In this document: positions 55,672 through 64,000 of the stretch, in pieces
Position numbering within the stretch: the stretch's first letter is position 1
Layout of the letters: the number at the start of each line of letters is the position of its first letter
Origin: a virus
Length of the DNA: 64,000 nucleotides
Reading direction: 5' to 3' (one strand)
IMG/VR virus record: IMGVR_UViG_3300034358_000008
Location: 1 to 64,000 of that record
Notes under the pieces: generated by a model
The model's input: only the letters and a program-made list of their open reading frames with translations
What the model was told of the DNA's origin: nothing
Database searches by the model: none
Translations under genes and position numbers: made by a program

Positions 55672-57978
55672 TTACATCTTGCAAGCACCACTACCGCAGT
55701 CAGCATTATCTTCCGCAGAGATATTACCGTGCGCAGATTCCATAGCTTCCAACGAGAGGTTAGCTGTGGTTTCAGTATTGTAGTAGTAACGGGATTTCAT
55801 ACCCATCTTAACCATGTAGAAATACTCTTTGAGCAGTTCGTTGATATCGATCTGTTCACGGCCTACGATACGACGGAACAAGTCAGCCGAGATTGCTTGG
55901 TCAGTAAACTTCTGGAAGATCGCGTAGCAGTCGATCATGTCCTTGGTAGGGATATCCCAAGCGAACTGATACTTGATAGTCGGATCATCACCAAACGGAG
56001 CAGCCCAGTACAGGTGATTGTTCTGATCATTCTTCGATAGAGTCAGACGACGGATCGGATAGATGCCGTTAGCACCGCCCAGAGCTTTCGAACTGGATTC
56101 ACCCGGCATGTATGCAGCCAACACAGAGTGACCAATACCGCCATTCGCGATGATCTGAGCACGCAGCTCTTCCCACTTGAACAGGTTAGAGAACTCAGTA
56201 CCGTCAGACTTGATGGTATCCACCGATTTACGGTAGGTGTCGATTGGCAACCAACCTTCAGGCCACTTGGTCTTATGCATCCATGGAGCCAGACCACGTT
56301 CTTTCGAGATCTGCAAGGAAGCTTCGATCAAGCAGTACATGTGACGTTCGGCAATGAAGTGCATCTCATCTTTACCGGCGTCAGAGGTGTACGTCAGACC
56401 GTTCTGTGCCATATGGGTAGCAAGACCCATGATACCAACACCAGCGCTCATACGCTGCTTAGCGGTGAACTCCAAGTGCGGGAACACATAGGACGAGTTC
56501 AGGATGCAGTAGTCGATCATCTTCAGAGCGTAGTAGCAAACCTTCTTATAGGTTGCCAGATCTGGGATGTTCTCAACCGACACAGCAGCAAGCGAACAAG
56601 TAGCGATTTCACCACGGCCATGATCTTCACTGGAGAACAGGTCAGGCATTTCATAGTACGGAGCGGTAGGCTCAGCAATTTCCATGCACAGGTTAGAACT
56701 ATGGATCGGATCAAGGAACGGGGTATGACGATTGATCTCGTCAATCTGTGCCACGTAAGCTACACCGGTCTCCTGAGCTTCTTTCAACAGAGTCTTCAGT
56801 ACGTCACGAGCCGATGCATAATGCTTGACAAACGTAGGATCTGCTTCATACTTAGCGTACAGGGTTTCAAAGAGTTCGATGTCTTTACCGTAGAAAGCTT
56901 CATGTAGATCTGGAGCAGTGTACGGGTTGAATGCAAAGATCTGATCTTGCCCAGTTTTAGCAGCTGCTTTCTTAGCGAAGAAGCGGTTAGCCAGCATGGC
57001 GAAGTGCATGTCACGGTTACGACGGTCTTCGGTCGAACGTGGGTTACGCAGAGCTTGGATCATGTCAGCTTCTTGGTCGAATGCTTCAAAGAAGCAAGTA
57101 ACCGCACCACCACGACCAGCTTGGATGTTTGCTACAATGGATTTACCCATCGCATCGTAATACTTCTTCTTGCCATGGTGCAGGAACAGACCGTTACGTA
57201 CAGCATCACCCACAGAGCGGGTCATGATGTTAACGCCAATGCCCGCAGACATTTGGGTCATCTTGTCGCCGATGAAGTTACCAATAGCCAGCGAAGTACC
57301 GTTATCGCCAGAAGCGAACAAGCAGCAGCTAGCAAAGCCCCGATGTACAGTACCAAGGTTAATGTAGTTAGGGGTAGGTGCTGAAAGCATCTTGTGTGCA
57401 AAGAGTTCGTAGTAGTCACGAACCACTTGGATACGCGTCGCCTTAGGTTCATTCTCGGCAAGCGCCATAGCCATGCGCATATAAGTAAATTGAGGTGACT
57501 CATATTCTTTACCTGTAACTCGGTTACCCAGTGCGTACTTCTTACGGATCTGGTGCAGAGCGAAGTGAGGTTGATCAAAGTCCAGGTCATGGTTGATGAA
57601 CTTCTGGATCTTCATGTAATCTTGGGTAGTGTACTTCAACTTGATCATCAGTTGATCTTGTTGCAGTCGGGTATGTAGTGCTTTAACGGTCGGGATGCCG
57701 TCAGAACCGTACAGGTGTTTATGAATCCATGCAGCGTACAGTTTACCAGCCAGCATGTAGTGAGACCATGTACGACCAGCGAGTGTACGTTCGATCAAAG
57801 ACATCTGGAATTCTTGCGAAGATGTTTTCTTAGGTGAGGCCCCCGCTACCTCCATTACGATGGAAGTCCAATCCACCTTATCCTTAAGTTTCTCAGCGCC
57901 CCACTCCATCCAGCGGTTAGGCTTAGAGGCATTGAAGGCTTCTTCGGTTCCATCCAGTTTAATAATGGTTTCGATCAT
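55672..57978 (-). CDS. nrdA: class Ia ribonucleotide reductase alpha subunit
   Basis: 768 residues, full length. NrdA reduces ribonucleoside diphosphates. Seen are ASCCLFASGDN (first redox Cys), SSNLCMEI (active-site Asn, thiyl Cys and Glu), HMAQNGLTYTSD-type barrel segments, YMPGESSSKALGGANGIYP, the SRYYYNTET radical-relay tyrosines and a C-terminal CGSGACKM redox pair. The N-terminal 90 residues resemble a shortened ATP-cone, so allosteric activity control may be altered; this is uncertain. No frameshift or intein interrupts it. Confidence 0.96.
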   Translation of the reverse strand: MIETIIKLDGTEEAFNASKPNRWMEWGAEKLKDKVDWTSIVMEVAGASPKKTSSQEFQMSLIERTLAGRTWSHYMLAGKLYAAWIHKHLYGSDGIPTVKALHTRLQQDQLMIKLKYTTQDYMKIQKFINHDLDFDQPHFALHQIRKKYALGNRVTGKEYESPQFTYMRMAMALAENEPKATRIQVVRDYYELFAHKMLSAPTPNYINLGTVHRGFASCCLFASGDNGTSLAIGNFIGDKMTQMSAGIGVNIMTRSVGDAVRNGLFLHHGKKKYYDAMGKSIVANIQAGRGGAVTCFFEAFDQEADMIQALRNPRSTEDRRNRDMHFAMLANRFFAKKAAAKTGQDQIFAFNPYTAPDLHEAFYGKDIELFETLYAKYEADPTFVKHYASARDVLKTLLKEAQETGVAYVAQIDEINRHTPFLDPIHSSNLCMEIAEPTAPYYEMPDLFSSEDHGRGEIATCSLAAVSVENIPDLATYKKVCYYALKMIDYCILNSSYVFPHLEFTAKQRMSAGVGIMGLATHMAQNGLTYTSDAGKDEMHFIAERHMYCLIEASLQISKERGLAPWMHKTKWPEGWLPIDTYRKSVDTIKSDGTEFSNLFKWEELRAQIIANGGIGHSVLAAYMPGESSSKALGGANGIYPIRRLTLSKNDQNNHLYWAAPFGDDPTIKYQFAWDIPTKDMIDCYAIFQKFTDQAISADLFRRIVGREQIDINELLKEYFYMVKMGMKSRYYYNTETTANLSLEAMESAHGNISAEDNADCGSGACKM

Positions 57979-58024
57979 TTCTTACTTCCAGTTCGAGTGT
58001 GTTGGTTTTGATTGAAATAGATTC

Positions 58025-58033
58025 TAACATAGT
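58025..58033 (-). promoter_or_regulatory. possible TATG-type promoter of nrdA
   Basis: Minus-strand GACTATGTTAG about 50 bases before the nrdA start. It shares the CTATG core with the elements at 46462 and 62991. Evidence is thin. Confidence 0.3.
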
Positions 58034-58102
58034 CTTTGAACGACGAGTATATTTTAGAATCCTTTCCTCTTGCATAAGGTTTGACAGAATTTATTTGAGG
58101 TT

Positions 58103-58110
58103 TATATTAC
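58103..58110 (+). promoter_or_regulatory. early promoter motif TATATTAC
   Basis: TTTATTTGAGGTT then TATATTAC, 38 bases before the gene at 58148. The TTTATTT context resembles copies at 8310 and 28408. Confidence 0.75.
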
Positions 58111-58147
58111 AGTGGTGTACTTCCCTAACTATGGCTTTGGAGTTATT

Positions 58148-58714
58148 ATGCATAACAAACGTCCTGTACTGAATGCCGGTGCTTTGTTTGATATCCCTAC
58201 CGGTAAGTTTATCGATGGTCTTCGTAGTGAGATCGACGTGGATATGTTGACCGGAGGTAAGGTTACTCAATTGCCAGTGTGGACAGGTAATTACAACCGT
58301 AATACTGGTTTATCCATGATGGCTTTTAACATCATCAACGAACGTCTGCGTAATACCCCACCTAGTACACCAGAGCGTTATGAACTCGCAATCAAGCTCT
58401 TCAATCTGATGGGTTATGGCGTTAAGCAGAAAGACCCTACTAAAGAACCTGAAGTATTCTGGACTGACTTCGATGGTGATGGTAAGGATACAGCTGAGAT
58501 GATTCGTAATGTCCTGCATAAGGACTATGCGGTAGAGATAGCTGAACGAGCTAGGAGTGCAGAGGCAATCACTGAATCCATGAAACGATTGGTTACTGAT
58601 ACGATCCAGTCTAAGTTGGTAGAGCGTGTCACTGAACAAGTCTTTGGTGAAGGTACTTTCATCGTAGCTGATAGCTACTCTCCACTGCGTGAACAGAATA
58701 CCCAGCTGTCCTAA
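58148..58714 (+). CDS. early hypothetical protein
   Basis: 188 residues from ATG 58148 (GGAG upstream). DFDGDGKDTAEMIR looks like a short acidic calcium-type loop, and a long helix follows. No family recognised. Confidence 0.73.
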   Translation: MHNKRPVLNAGALFDIPTGKFIDGLRSEIDVDMLTGGKVTQLPVWTGNYNRNTGLSMMAFNIINERLRNTPPSTPERYELAIKLFNLMGYGVKQKDPTKEPEVFWTDFDGDGKDTAEMIRNVLHKDYAVEIAERARSAEAITESMKRLVTDTIQSKLVERVTEQVFGEGTFIVADSYSPLREQNTQLS

Positions 58715-58746
58715 GATTATGTATTACTATTTTGGAGTATCGCTAG

Positions 58747-59109
58747 GTGGCTCTTTATTCCGCTTTACTTCCAGTAATGGAAGCTAACCAATGGTTCCGT
58801 AATGGAGACCATCCAGAAGACCGTACAATCAACCGTATCAACACTGGACGTATAATCCAGAGACATGACCTCTACAGACCTCATGTAGATCAAAACTCAC
58901 TATGTCCAACCTGTAGTAAGCCTATGGGTGAGCATGGTAAACTGAATCCACAAATACATCTCTGGATCGAGAACGAAGATACAGAGGTATGTCCAGGTGA
59001 TTACATTATCACCTATCGTGACAAGAATGGACGCGTACGCGGGTATACTGTGTATAAGCGTCAACTCTTCGAATTCTTTTATGGACCGTACAAGGAACCC
59101 ACTGAATGA
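58747..59109 (+). CDS. phage protein with WFRNGDHPED and PGDYIIT motifs
   Basis: 120 residues from GTG 58747 (GGAG upstream). QWFRNGDHPED, a CPTCSKPMGEHG zinc-type knuckle, and CPGDYIITYRDKNG...YTVYKRQLFEFFY match the layout of a widespread uncharacterised phage family. The function of that family is not known to me. Overlaps the next gene by 4 bases. Confidence 0.72.
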   Translation: MALYSALLPVMEANQWFRNGDHPEDRTINRINTGRIIQRHDLYRPHVDQNSLCPTCSKPMGEHGKLNPQIHLWIENEDTEVCPGDYIITYRDKNGRVRGYTVYKRQLFEFFYGPYKEPTE

Positions 59110-59663
59110 CTTACATCGCTAAACCCGTAGTAGCTGATTCCGCTATCCTGAACCACGTTGCTCGTGACCTCTTGGTCCCTACTGATGACCCGATGGTGAT
59201 CAACCTACGTCGTTCGTTAAAAGTGGTCACTGAAGATGGTGTTATCCATGACCTCACCTTTGAACAGGTCGATGGTCTGGTTAATATTCTGGACCTGAGT
59301 CGTGAAACTCCTCTCATCACTCCACTGCAATATCTCGTTACTGCTTATAACCTCGAAGACCTCGTACAAATGGGTCGTGATGGTTGGGCTGTTACCGAGT
59401 ACAGCATTCAAGTGCTCCACCTAGCCCGTACAGTACGTCTAGACGGCGTTCTACACAAAGAGGGTAGCGTGGATAAGGAGTTCACCTTTGCGCTTGGTGA
59501 GTTCGATTTCGTTCAACAGTTCAGTCTGAGTCGAGTTATCTCTGCACAGCGTGAAGAACTCAAAGTCGTAGCAGGTACTTTCGATATGTCGTATACCTTT
59601 GCTTACGATCCGCAGGGTTTCACTCTGCAACCACATGAAGAGGCAACACCTAATGAAGCTTAG
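59106..59663 (+). CDS. hypothetical protein
   Basis: 185 residues, mixed alpha/beta, acidic end (HEEATPNEA). Overlaps the DHFR gene by 11 bases, so likely co-translated. No family recognised. Confidence 0.73.
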   Translation: MTYIAKPVVADSAILNHVARDLLVPTDDPMVINLRRSLKVVTEDGVIHDLTFEQVDGLVNILDLSRETPLITPLQYLVTAYNLEDLVQMGRDGWAVTEYSIQVLHLARTVRLDGVLHKEGSVDKEFTFALGEFDFVQQFSLSRVISAQREELKVVAGTFDMSYTFAYDPQGFTLQPHEEATPNEA

Positions 59664-60207
59664 TATGATTGTAGCTCGGTCTATGGATAACGTCATTGGC
59701 ATTAACAATGACATTCCATGGAAGTGCCCAGCTGATATGCGAAACTTCAAAGATCTCACGACCGGTAAAGCGGTTGTAATGGGACGCAAGACATGGGACT
59801 CACTTCCTAAGAAGCCTCTCCCTAATCGAATGAACATCGTCGTCACCAGTGACCCTAAAAATGTAACTGAATACCATGACAATGTTTTTGTTGTTACGGA
59901 TATATCTACTGCGGTAGCACTTGCGCGGATGAGTGGTTTAGTCGAAGAGTTGGTCTTCATTGGTGGTAAGGCTATCTACGAGGAAGCAGTTAAGATCGTA
60001 GATGAGGTTTACCTCACCGAGATGGAATGGAACACTCTGAGTGATAACACTACTGGGCCAGACGATACGAAGGTTTACTTCGATCATCACTTTGATTACT
60101 CGCCTTCAAATCCTGATCAGGCGTGGACTCTGGTTGAGAGTTACCCAGTACTTGAAAGTCATACTGGGAACACATTGTTTGAATTCTACCACCTTAAGCG
60201 GAAATGA
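59653..60207 (+). CDS. folA: dihydrofolate reductase
   Basis: 184 residues from ATG 59653 (GAGG upstream). DHFR regenerates tetrahydrofolate consumed by ThyA. MKLSMIVARSMDNVIGINNDIPW, CPADMRNFK (catalytic Asp), VMGRKTWDSLP (NADPH site), NIVVTSDP, VFIGGKAIYEEAV and VDEVYLTEME follow in the family order. A short acidic insertion (LSDNTTGPDDTK) precedes the C-terminal strand. Confidence 0.95.
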   Translation: MKLSMIVARSMDNVIGINNDIPWKCPADMRNFKDLTTGKAVVMGRKTWDSLPKKPLPNRMNIVVTSDPKNVTEYHDNVFVVTDISTAVALARMSGLVEELVFIGGKAIYEEAVKIVDEVYLTEMEWNTLSDNTTGPDDTKVYFDHHFDYSPSNPDQAWTLVESYPVLESHTGNTLFEFYHLKRK

Positions 60208-60213
60208 TATGTA

Positions 60214-60229
60214 GGGAGCTTAGACTCCC
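60214..60229 (+). terminator. hairpin after DHFR
   Basis: Stem GGGAG/CTCCC with loop CTTAGA, the same loop as at 6216-6233. Confidence 0.55.
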
Positions 60230-60257
60230 TCGTATCTAACCAAATAAGGAAAGCAGC

Positions 60258-60716
60258 ATGTCTTCATTCACGCGGTTCTCAGGCGAACTTCATACCCACT
60301 ATGCAGAAGAAGCCTCTAAGATTCTAGGTGGTAAGTATAAGTGGATTGACCCAGGTTTTGAATATTATCTCAGTGACGATAATCAAGACGAACGGGTTGT
60401 CATTGAACGTGGTTATCTTTCGGACGGAGCTAGTGTACCTAAGCTACTGCAATGGTTAATTCCAGTCTGGGGTAAGTATGGTCAGTGTGCCGTAGTCCAT
60501 GATAAACTCTGTGAGACTTGGACCACTAACAAACGCAAGTTGAATCGTCAACAAGTTGATGAGATCTTCTTTGCCTCTATGAAAGTGGCCAAGGTTAATA
60601 TCTTCCGTCGTAAGGCTATTGAGTTCGGTGTTACTGTGTACCGTATTGTTAAAAGGCCTTCTGGTCCATCACCAGCTGCGATCAAAGATCTGTTGACCCG
60701 AGACTACGTCCTTTAA
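60258..60716 (+). CDS. DUF1353-family protein
   Basis: 152 residues, AAGGAAAG upstream. YLSDGASVPKLLQWLIPVWGKYGQCAVVHDKLC is the hallmark of DUF1353, a small phage and prophage family of unknown biochemical function, with a conserved HD-like His-Asp. A basic helix follows. Confidence 0.82.
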   Translation: MSSFTRFSGELHTHYAEEASKILGGKYKWIDPGFEYYLSDDNQDERVVIERGYLSDGASVPKLLQWLIPVWGKYGQCAVVHDKLCETWTTNKRKLNRQQVDEIFFASMKVAKVNIFRRKAIEFGVTVYRIVKRPSGPSPAAIKDLLTRDYVL

Positions 60717-60725
60717 CGTCATATC

Positions 60726-60747
60726 GCCCCTACCACACGGTAGGGGC
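60726..60747. terminator. bidirectional terminator
   Basis: Stem GCCCCTACC/GGTAGGGGC, loop ACAC, flanked by ACGTCATATC and TTTATGCTGTTTCTTTTTT. Between converging DUF1353 and terL genes. Confidence 0.9.
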
Positions 60748-60764
60748 TTTATGCTGTTTCTTTT

Positions 60765-62960
60765 TTACATCATCACACGGTTACCACGGAAGCGTTCACC
60801 TTGTGCTTTCACAACATCACCGAAACGATGCGAACGTACTTTACGAATACGGTCATCATGTACCTGCTTAATCATGGCATCAATACCAACACCACCTGCA
60901 TCAGATACATCGATCCATCTCGAGATTGCACGGATACGCATTTCGAGTTTAGTGATAACCATTTTATTGGCTTCACCTTTAAGCTTCTCGACCAACATAT
61001 CAAACTCTTCTTTATACTTCTTAGACTGAGAGTCACGGTAGACTTCAACATTAGTCAATTCAACATCACGAGTCTTAGCTCGAGAGAAGATCGTCTTAGA
61101 GTTGATACCATAGAAGTCCAAGTTCTCACCACGGATACATGTCCAGTGAGCCAGCAACATCGATACACACAAGTCATCGTGCGCGTCGTTGGAGTGGTCA
61201 ATACGACCGTTCTTAATAGTGAGACCGAGCATCTCTGTGATAAGCTGTTTGTCATTCATGGTACGACCACCCAGATCCACGGAACTACCCAAGGAATCTT
61301 TGTAGAGAGCATTACGAGAGTAACGACCACTACCAGCAGTGTTGAACCCGAAGTGACGTTTGAATCGATCGTAGAACTGAGGAGTACGTTGAGTAACCGG
61401 AGTAGACCGGATGACTTCATATTCCGTTTCCATGATGATGTGCTCATCGACTACACGGTTGAAGATACGACGGAATGGATCGATACCTTTAGAGTGCAAT
61501 ACCAGAATCACGATGTCGATCAAACTGATACCGGTAGACTTACGTTCAGGTACCCATGTAACACCCGGATACTTGATCAGGATGTCAGCGATGTAGTTAG
61601 CAAGCGTTGCCACGTTGGTTTCATTGTAACGACCAGCGAACAACACATCGTGCGTTTCTGTATCGATACCCACAATACCGGTGGCATCGTTATCTTCACC
61701 CAAGAGTTCACTAGGGTCACAACCCATTACCACACGACAGTTAGCCATACGGGAGGCGATTTCATGCTCTGGGATGTACCATCGCATCATGTAACCGTCA
61801 GAGTTCTGTTCCATGTACAGAGGTTCACGTTGTGCTTCTTTAAGGATCTTCTTGTGTTCGAGTGTCAGAGGAGAACCTTCACCACCCACAGTCCAGATGT
61901 TAAAGAAGTCTCGGTCAGCAATCTCACCGAAGGAACTAGATTCCCGCAACGTACGATACAGCCATAGATCGTCACGACCTAATTGACGGTGGTTGAATGC
62001 ACCATAGATCAAAGGTGTCTTACCTGTAGTACCTTTCTCTACGATCAGTTCTACCGATGCTTGGTTAGGTAGGTCAAAGTAAGCCTCGGACCAGATAGCC
62101 CCACCTGTCATGAACGTGTGTGCATACTTACCATCACGGGTAGTAATGTCACCAGCAGTTGTAGTGAAGATGTTACCGAAGAACTGTTTAGCTTTACGGG
62201 CGTTATCACGTGCAGCAGATCCAGCAGCTAGTGCTACCGGAAGCGATGTTTCAATACGACTGATGTATGCAAATTCGTCGAACTGCATAATAGGTACGGT
62301 CAGACCACGACCGAGTTTATCCGCAGCGATCTTATCGTTACGTGCAACAGACGTCTTGTAACGGTTACCCAAACGTACACAGGTCATCATCTCGGAGTTG
62401 TCCGCATCGTTACGGTCAACCATGTCAATGTAATCAGGTAAGAGGTCTCTCATCTCCTTGAGTCGCTCAATGTTGGCGTCCCGGAGTTTGGAGTCTTTAG
62501 TGATCAAGTTGATGGTAGTCTTAAAGCCCCAGATAAACATCAGGCCAACCATCAGTACGTCCGTTGATACAGACTTACCTGTCTGACGTGGTTGCAGTAG
62601 TCCGAAGTTAATGTGGTTAAAGAAACTCCAGTACAGTGCGATGTTACCACGGTTAGCCAAGAAGATAGAAGGGACCGAACCTACTTGGGGAATACGGGAA
62701 ACCTCACGGAAGTAATACCATGGGTTCCATTTACATTCGAAAGCAATCTTAGCTTTCGTAGTGATGTCTAAGCGTTCATCATAAGGATCGACACCTGACA
62801 ACTCAGGTTGCATCAAAGCCAAATGAAACTTCCAATTCTTAACTTTGAGTTCGTCACGATACAAGTGTGCAAGTTTTAGGAAGGTTGTATTTTTGGTATT
62901 AAAGTCTGCCCGAGCGGTATGGAACCGATCCCAGTCAGAAGCAAAAAGCAGCATATCCAT
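60765..62960 (-). CDS. terL: terminase large subunit
   Basis: 731 residues. TerL translocates DNA into the prohead and cuts it. ATPase motifs: LLQPRQTGKSVSTDVLM (Q motif plus Walker A), PIMQFDEFAYI (Walker B with Glu) and NIFTTTAGD (coupling motif). Nuclease: VVMGCDPSELLGEDNDATGIVGID (first Asp), a central PERKSTG segment, and DAHDDLCVSM (last acidic residues). No small-subunit gene is adjacent. The extra 100 N-terminal residues and the roughly 90-residue C-terminal extension fit jumbo-phage terminases. Confidence 0.95.
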   Translation of the reverse strand: MDMLLFASDWDRFHTARADFNTKNTTFLKLAHLYRDELKVKNWKFHLALMQPELSGVDPYDERLDITTKAKIAFECKWNPWYYFREVSRIPQVGSVPSIFLANRGNIALYWSFFNHINFGLLQPRQTGKSVSTDVLMVGLMFIWGFKTTINLITKDSKLRDANIERLKEMRDLLPDYIDMVDRNDADNSEMMTCVRLGNRYKTSVARNDKIAADKLGRGLTVPIMQFDEFAYISRIETSLPVALAAGSAARDNARKAKQFFGNIFTTTAGDITTRDGKYAHTFMTGGAIWSEAYFDLPNQASVELIVEKGTTGKTPLIYGAFNHRQLGRDDLWLYRTLRESSSFGEIADRDFFNIWTVGGEGSPLTLEHKKILKEAQREPLYMEQNSDGYMMRWYIPEHEIASRMANCRVVMGCDPSELLGEDNDATGIVGIDTETHDVLFAGRYNETNVATLANYIADILIKYPGVTWVPERKSTGISLIDIVILVLHSKGIDPFRRIFNRVVDEHIIMETEYEVIRSTPVTQRTPQFYDRFKRHFGFNTAGSGRYSRNALYKDSLGSSVDLGGRTMNDKQLITEMLGLTIKNGRIDHSNDAHDDLCVSMLLAHWTCIRGENLDFYGINSKTIFSRAKTRDVELTNVEVYRDSQSKKYKEEFDMLVEKLKGEANKMVITKLEMRIRAISRWIDVSDAGGVGIDAMIKQVHDDRIRKVRSHRFGDVVKAQGERFRGNRVMM

Positions 62961-62990
62961 TGAAAATTACCTATGGTTATTGAAGTATAG

Positions 62991-62999
62991 TCTCATAGT
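62991..62999 (-). promoter_or_regulatory. possible late promoter ACTATGAGA
   Basis: Minus-strand ACTATGAGA, 31 bases before the terL start. Identical to the copy before the lectin-like genes. Confidence 0.45.
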
Positions 63000-63025
63000 G
63001 TTAGCAATAGAAGCCATTATAAGCC

Positions 63026-63033
63026 TATATTAC
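63026..63033 (+). promoter_or_regulatory. early promoter motif TATATTAC
   Basis: GAAGCCATTATAAGCC then TATATTAC, 38 bases before the gene at 63071. Confidence 0.75.
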
Positions 63034-63070
63034 TTACGTGAATCAATACCTAAAATCGATAGGAAATCGC

Positions 63071-63478
63071 ATGAAAGTTTATCGTTTTGTTAATCCGCAA
63101 GGTAATGGGATTTATCAAGATGACTTCTTTACCCAAATAGGTTTGACCTATATCGGTGAAGACATCCCGTTCTATCAACCTCCTTTATACGAGGACGTTC
63201 GTGGCTTCAAATGGCACGACCTCAACAAATACTGTTGTGCCTTTGAATCACCGTATCAGATTGTGTCCTGGTTCCGGGATATCAATCCACTTGATATTTT
63301 TATCGAGGGTGGTCAGCTATATGAATTTGATGTAGATATCGATACCGTTTTGCGTGGTCGGTGTCAATGCATTTTCATGAAGGCTAACTTCAATGAAAAA
63401 CGATTAGTTTCGGTAGATGAGTTTATTGACTTAATCGACCAAGTCAGTCAGAAAATGGATTCACTCATTAGTTGGTAA
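63071..63478 (+). CDS. early hypothetical phage protein
   Basis: 135 residues from ATG 63071. MKVYRFVNPQGNGIYQ, then CCAFESPYQIVSWF and GGQLYEFDVDID, follow the layout of a common phage family that begins with a VYR strand and has a WF helix cap. Its function is not known to me; an ART-like fold has been my impression but is unproven. Confidence 0.7.
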   Translation: MKVYRFVNPQGNGIYQDDFFTQIGLTYIGEDIPFYQPPLYEDVRGFKWHDLNKYCCAFESPYQIVSWFRDINPLDIFIEGGQLYEFDVDIDTVLRGRCQCIFMKANFNEKRLVSVDEFIDLIDQVSQKMDSLISW

Positions 63479-63502
63479 CTCAAATTTAGTAGGAGGCCTG
63501 TT

Positions 63503-64000
63503 GTGGCTTTGAGTAATATTGCACCAGCGTTGGAAACAAAAGCTAAATGGGACGAACGTCTTAGCTGTTTGCATTTGGTTGGGCCTGGAGGTCAGCGTCG
63601 GAAACACATCGACGATCATGCGTGGTGTATCTTGACGGAAGAAACCGCTAAACGAATTGGTCGCTACCTGCAACAGTTCAATAGCGTTATTGAAGTATTC
63701 GCAGGAACAGGTTATATTGCTTCTCATCTCCGTGAGCATTCCGGGTTGGGGCGTAAGTATCGGGCGTATGATCCATGTCGCTCTCATTGGAGGCGTACCG
63801 AACGACCTAACTACGGGTTTACACGTAAAGGTTGCTTTAACGTCAACCTGAAGAAAGCTGATTGCATCGTAATGACTTGGCCTAACTACAACGATAATCT
63901 CGGTTACCGAGTAGCTCGTAAAATGGTGTCAGGCCAACGGATGATTTATCAGGGTGAGGGTACTGGCGGGTGCACTGGATGTGACAAGTTCCATGAATAC
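63503..64000 (+). CDS. SAM-dependent methyltransferase-like protein (3'-truncated)
   Basis: 166 residues visible from GTG 63503 (AGGAGG upstream); runs off the window. VIEVFAGTGYIASHL is a class I motif I (SAM loop), and DCIVMTWPNYND fits the motif IV position. A C-terminal GEGTGGCTGCDKF follows. It might act on nucleic acid or protein; the substrate cannot be told. Confidence 0.65.
   Translation, partial: MALSNIAPALETKAKWDERLSCLHLVGPGGQRRKHIDDHAWCILTEETAKRIGRYLQQFNSVIEVFAGTGYIASHLREHSGLGRKYRAYDPCRSHWRRTERPNYGFTRKGCFNVNLKKADCIVMTWPNYNDNLGYRVARKMVSGQRMIYQGEGTGGCTGCDKFHEY

Noticed and set aside
56128-56907. 259-residue plus-strand frame opposite nrdA
   Set aside because: Fully antisense to a confidently identified gene and without an RBS or recognisable motif.
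60801-61967. 388-residue plus-strand frame opposite terL
   Set aside because: It is fully antisense to terL, rich in Thr, His and Arg as expected from codon shadowing, has no RBS and no domain.
1-64000. CRISPR arrays, insertion sequences, integrase or attachment sites
   Set aside because: No regularly spaced repeats, transposase, recombinase or tRNA-3'-end duplication was seen on reading either strand.

Overview
The window is a segment of a large tailed-bacteriophage genome, most likely a phiKZ-like jumbo phage of a Gram-negative host. Three things support this. It carries a large terminase subunit (60765-62960, minus). It carries a phage-style nucleotide set: thymidylate synthase, both class Ia ribonucleotide reductase subunits and dihydrofolate reductase. 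It also has at least ten intergenic copies of TATATTAC or close variants just upstream of short genes; TATATTAC is the early promoter consensus described for phiKZ, read by its virion RNA polymerase. Coding density is very high, genes overlap by 1-8 bases, and no chromosomal housekeeping, plasmid, IS or CRISPR features were seen. The exact genus and host cannot be named from sequence alone.

Layout. 1-35.9 kb is an almost unbroken plus-strand block: the 3' part of thyA, a TraB/ChaN-like protein, an RNA ligase of the DRB0094 type, then about 80 mostly small unknown genes. The unknowns fall into paralogous sets: short proteins ending in YWxxVS (9.2-13.3 kb), proteins with a strand-G-helix module (23.9-31 kb), and smaller pairs. 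A roughly 470-nt non-coding stretch with strong predicted helices and its own terminator lies at 32.3-32.8 kb. 35.9-46.4 kb is mainly minus strand: an RlmN/Cfr-like radical SAM protein, small genes, tRNA-Trp, tRNA-Asn and tRNA-Tyr with structured non-coding RNA candidates between them, and a 746-residue probable virion protein. 46.5-50.3 kb (plus) holds three tandem, internally duplicated proteins with a lectin/FGE-like signature, probable adhesins. nrdB (51.2-52.4, minus) and nrdA (55.7-58.0, minus) are split by an early plus-strand block (52.5-55.6) that includes a three-member paralog array. 58.1-60.7 kb (plus) ends with DHFR and a DUF1353 protein. terL (minus) and two further plus-strand genes close the window; the last one, methyltransferase-like, runs off the end.

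How it fits together. NrdAB, ThyA and DHFR form a dNTP/dTMP supply route. The tRNAs, the RNA ligase and the RlmN-like enzyme point to maintenance or modification of RNA and translation. The many small proteins behind TATATTAC promoters are the likely host-takeover genes. Convergent gene blocks are separated by a repeated terminator design (CATAA-GCCCC stem, often a TTCG loop, GGGG-TTATG). An exact 10-mer, ATAGTATGTA on the minus strand, appears four times, each time in front of a tRNA or a terminator-bounded non-coding stretch; this is the best candidate for something undescribed, together with the 32.3-kb RNA.
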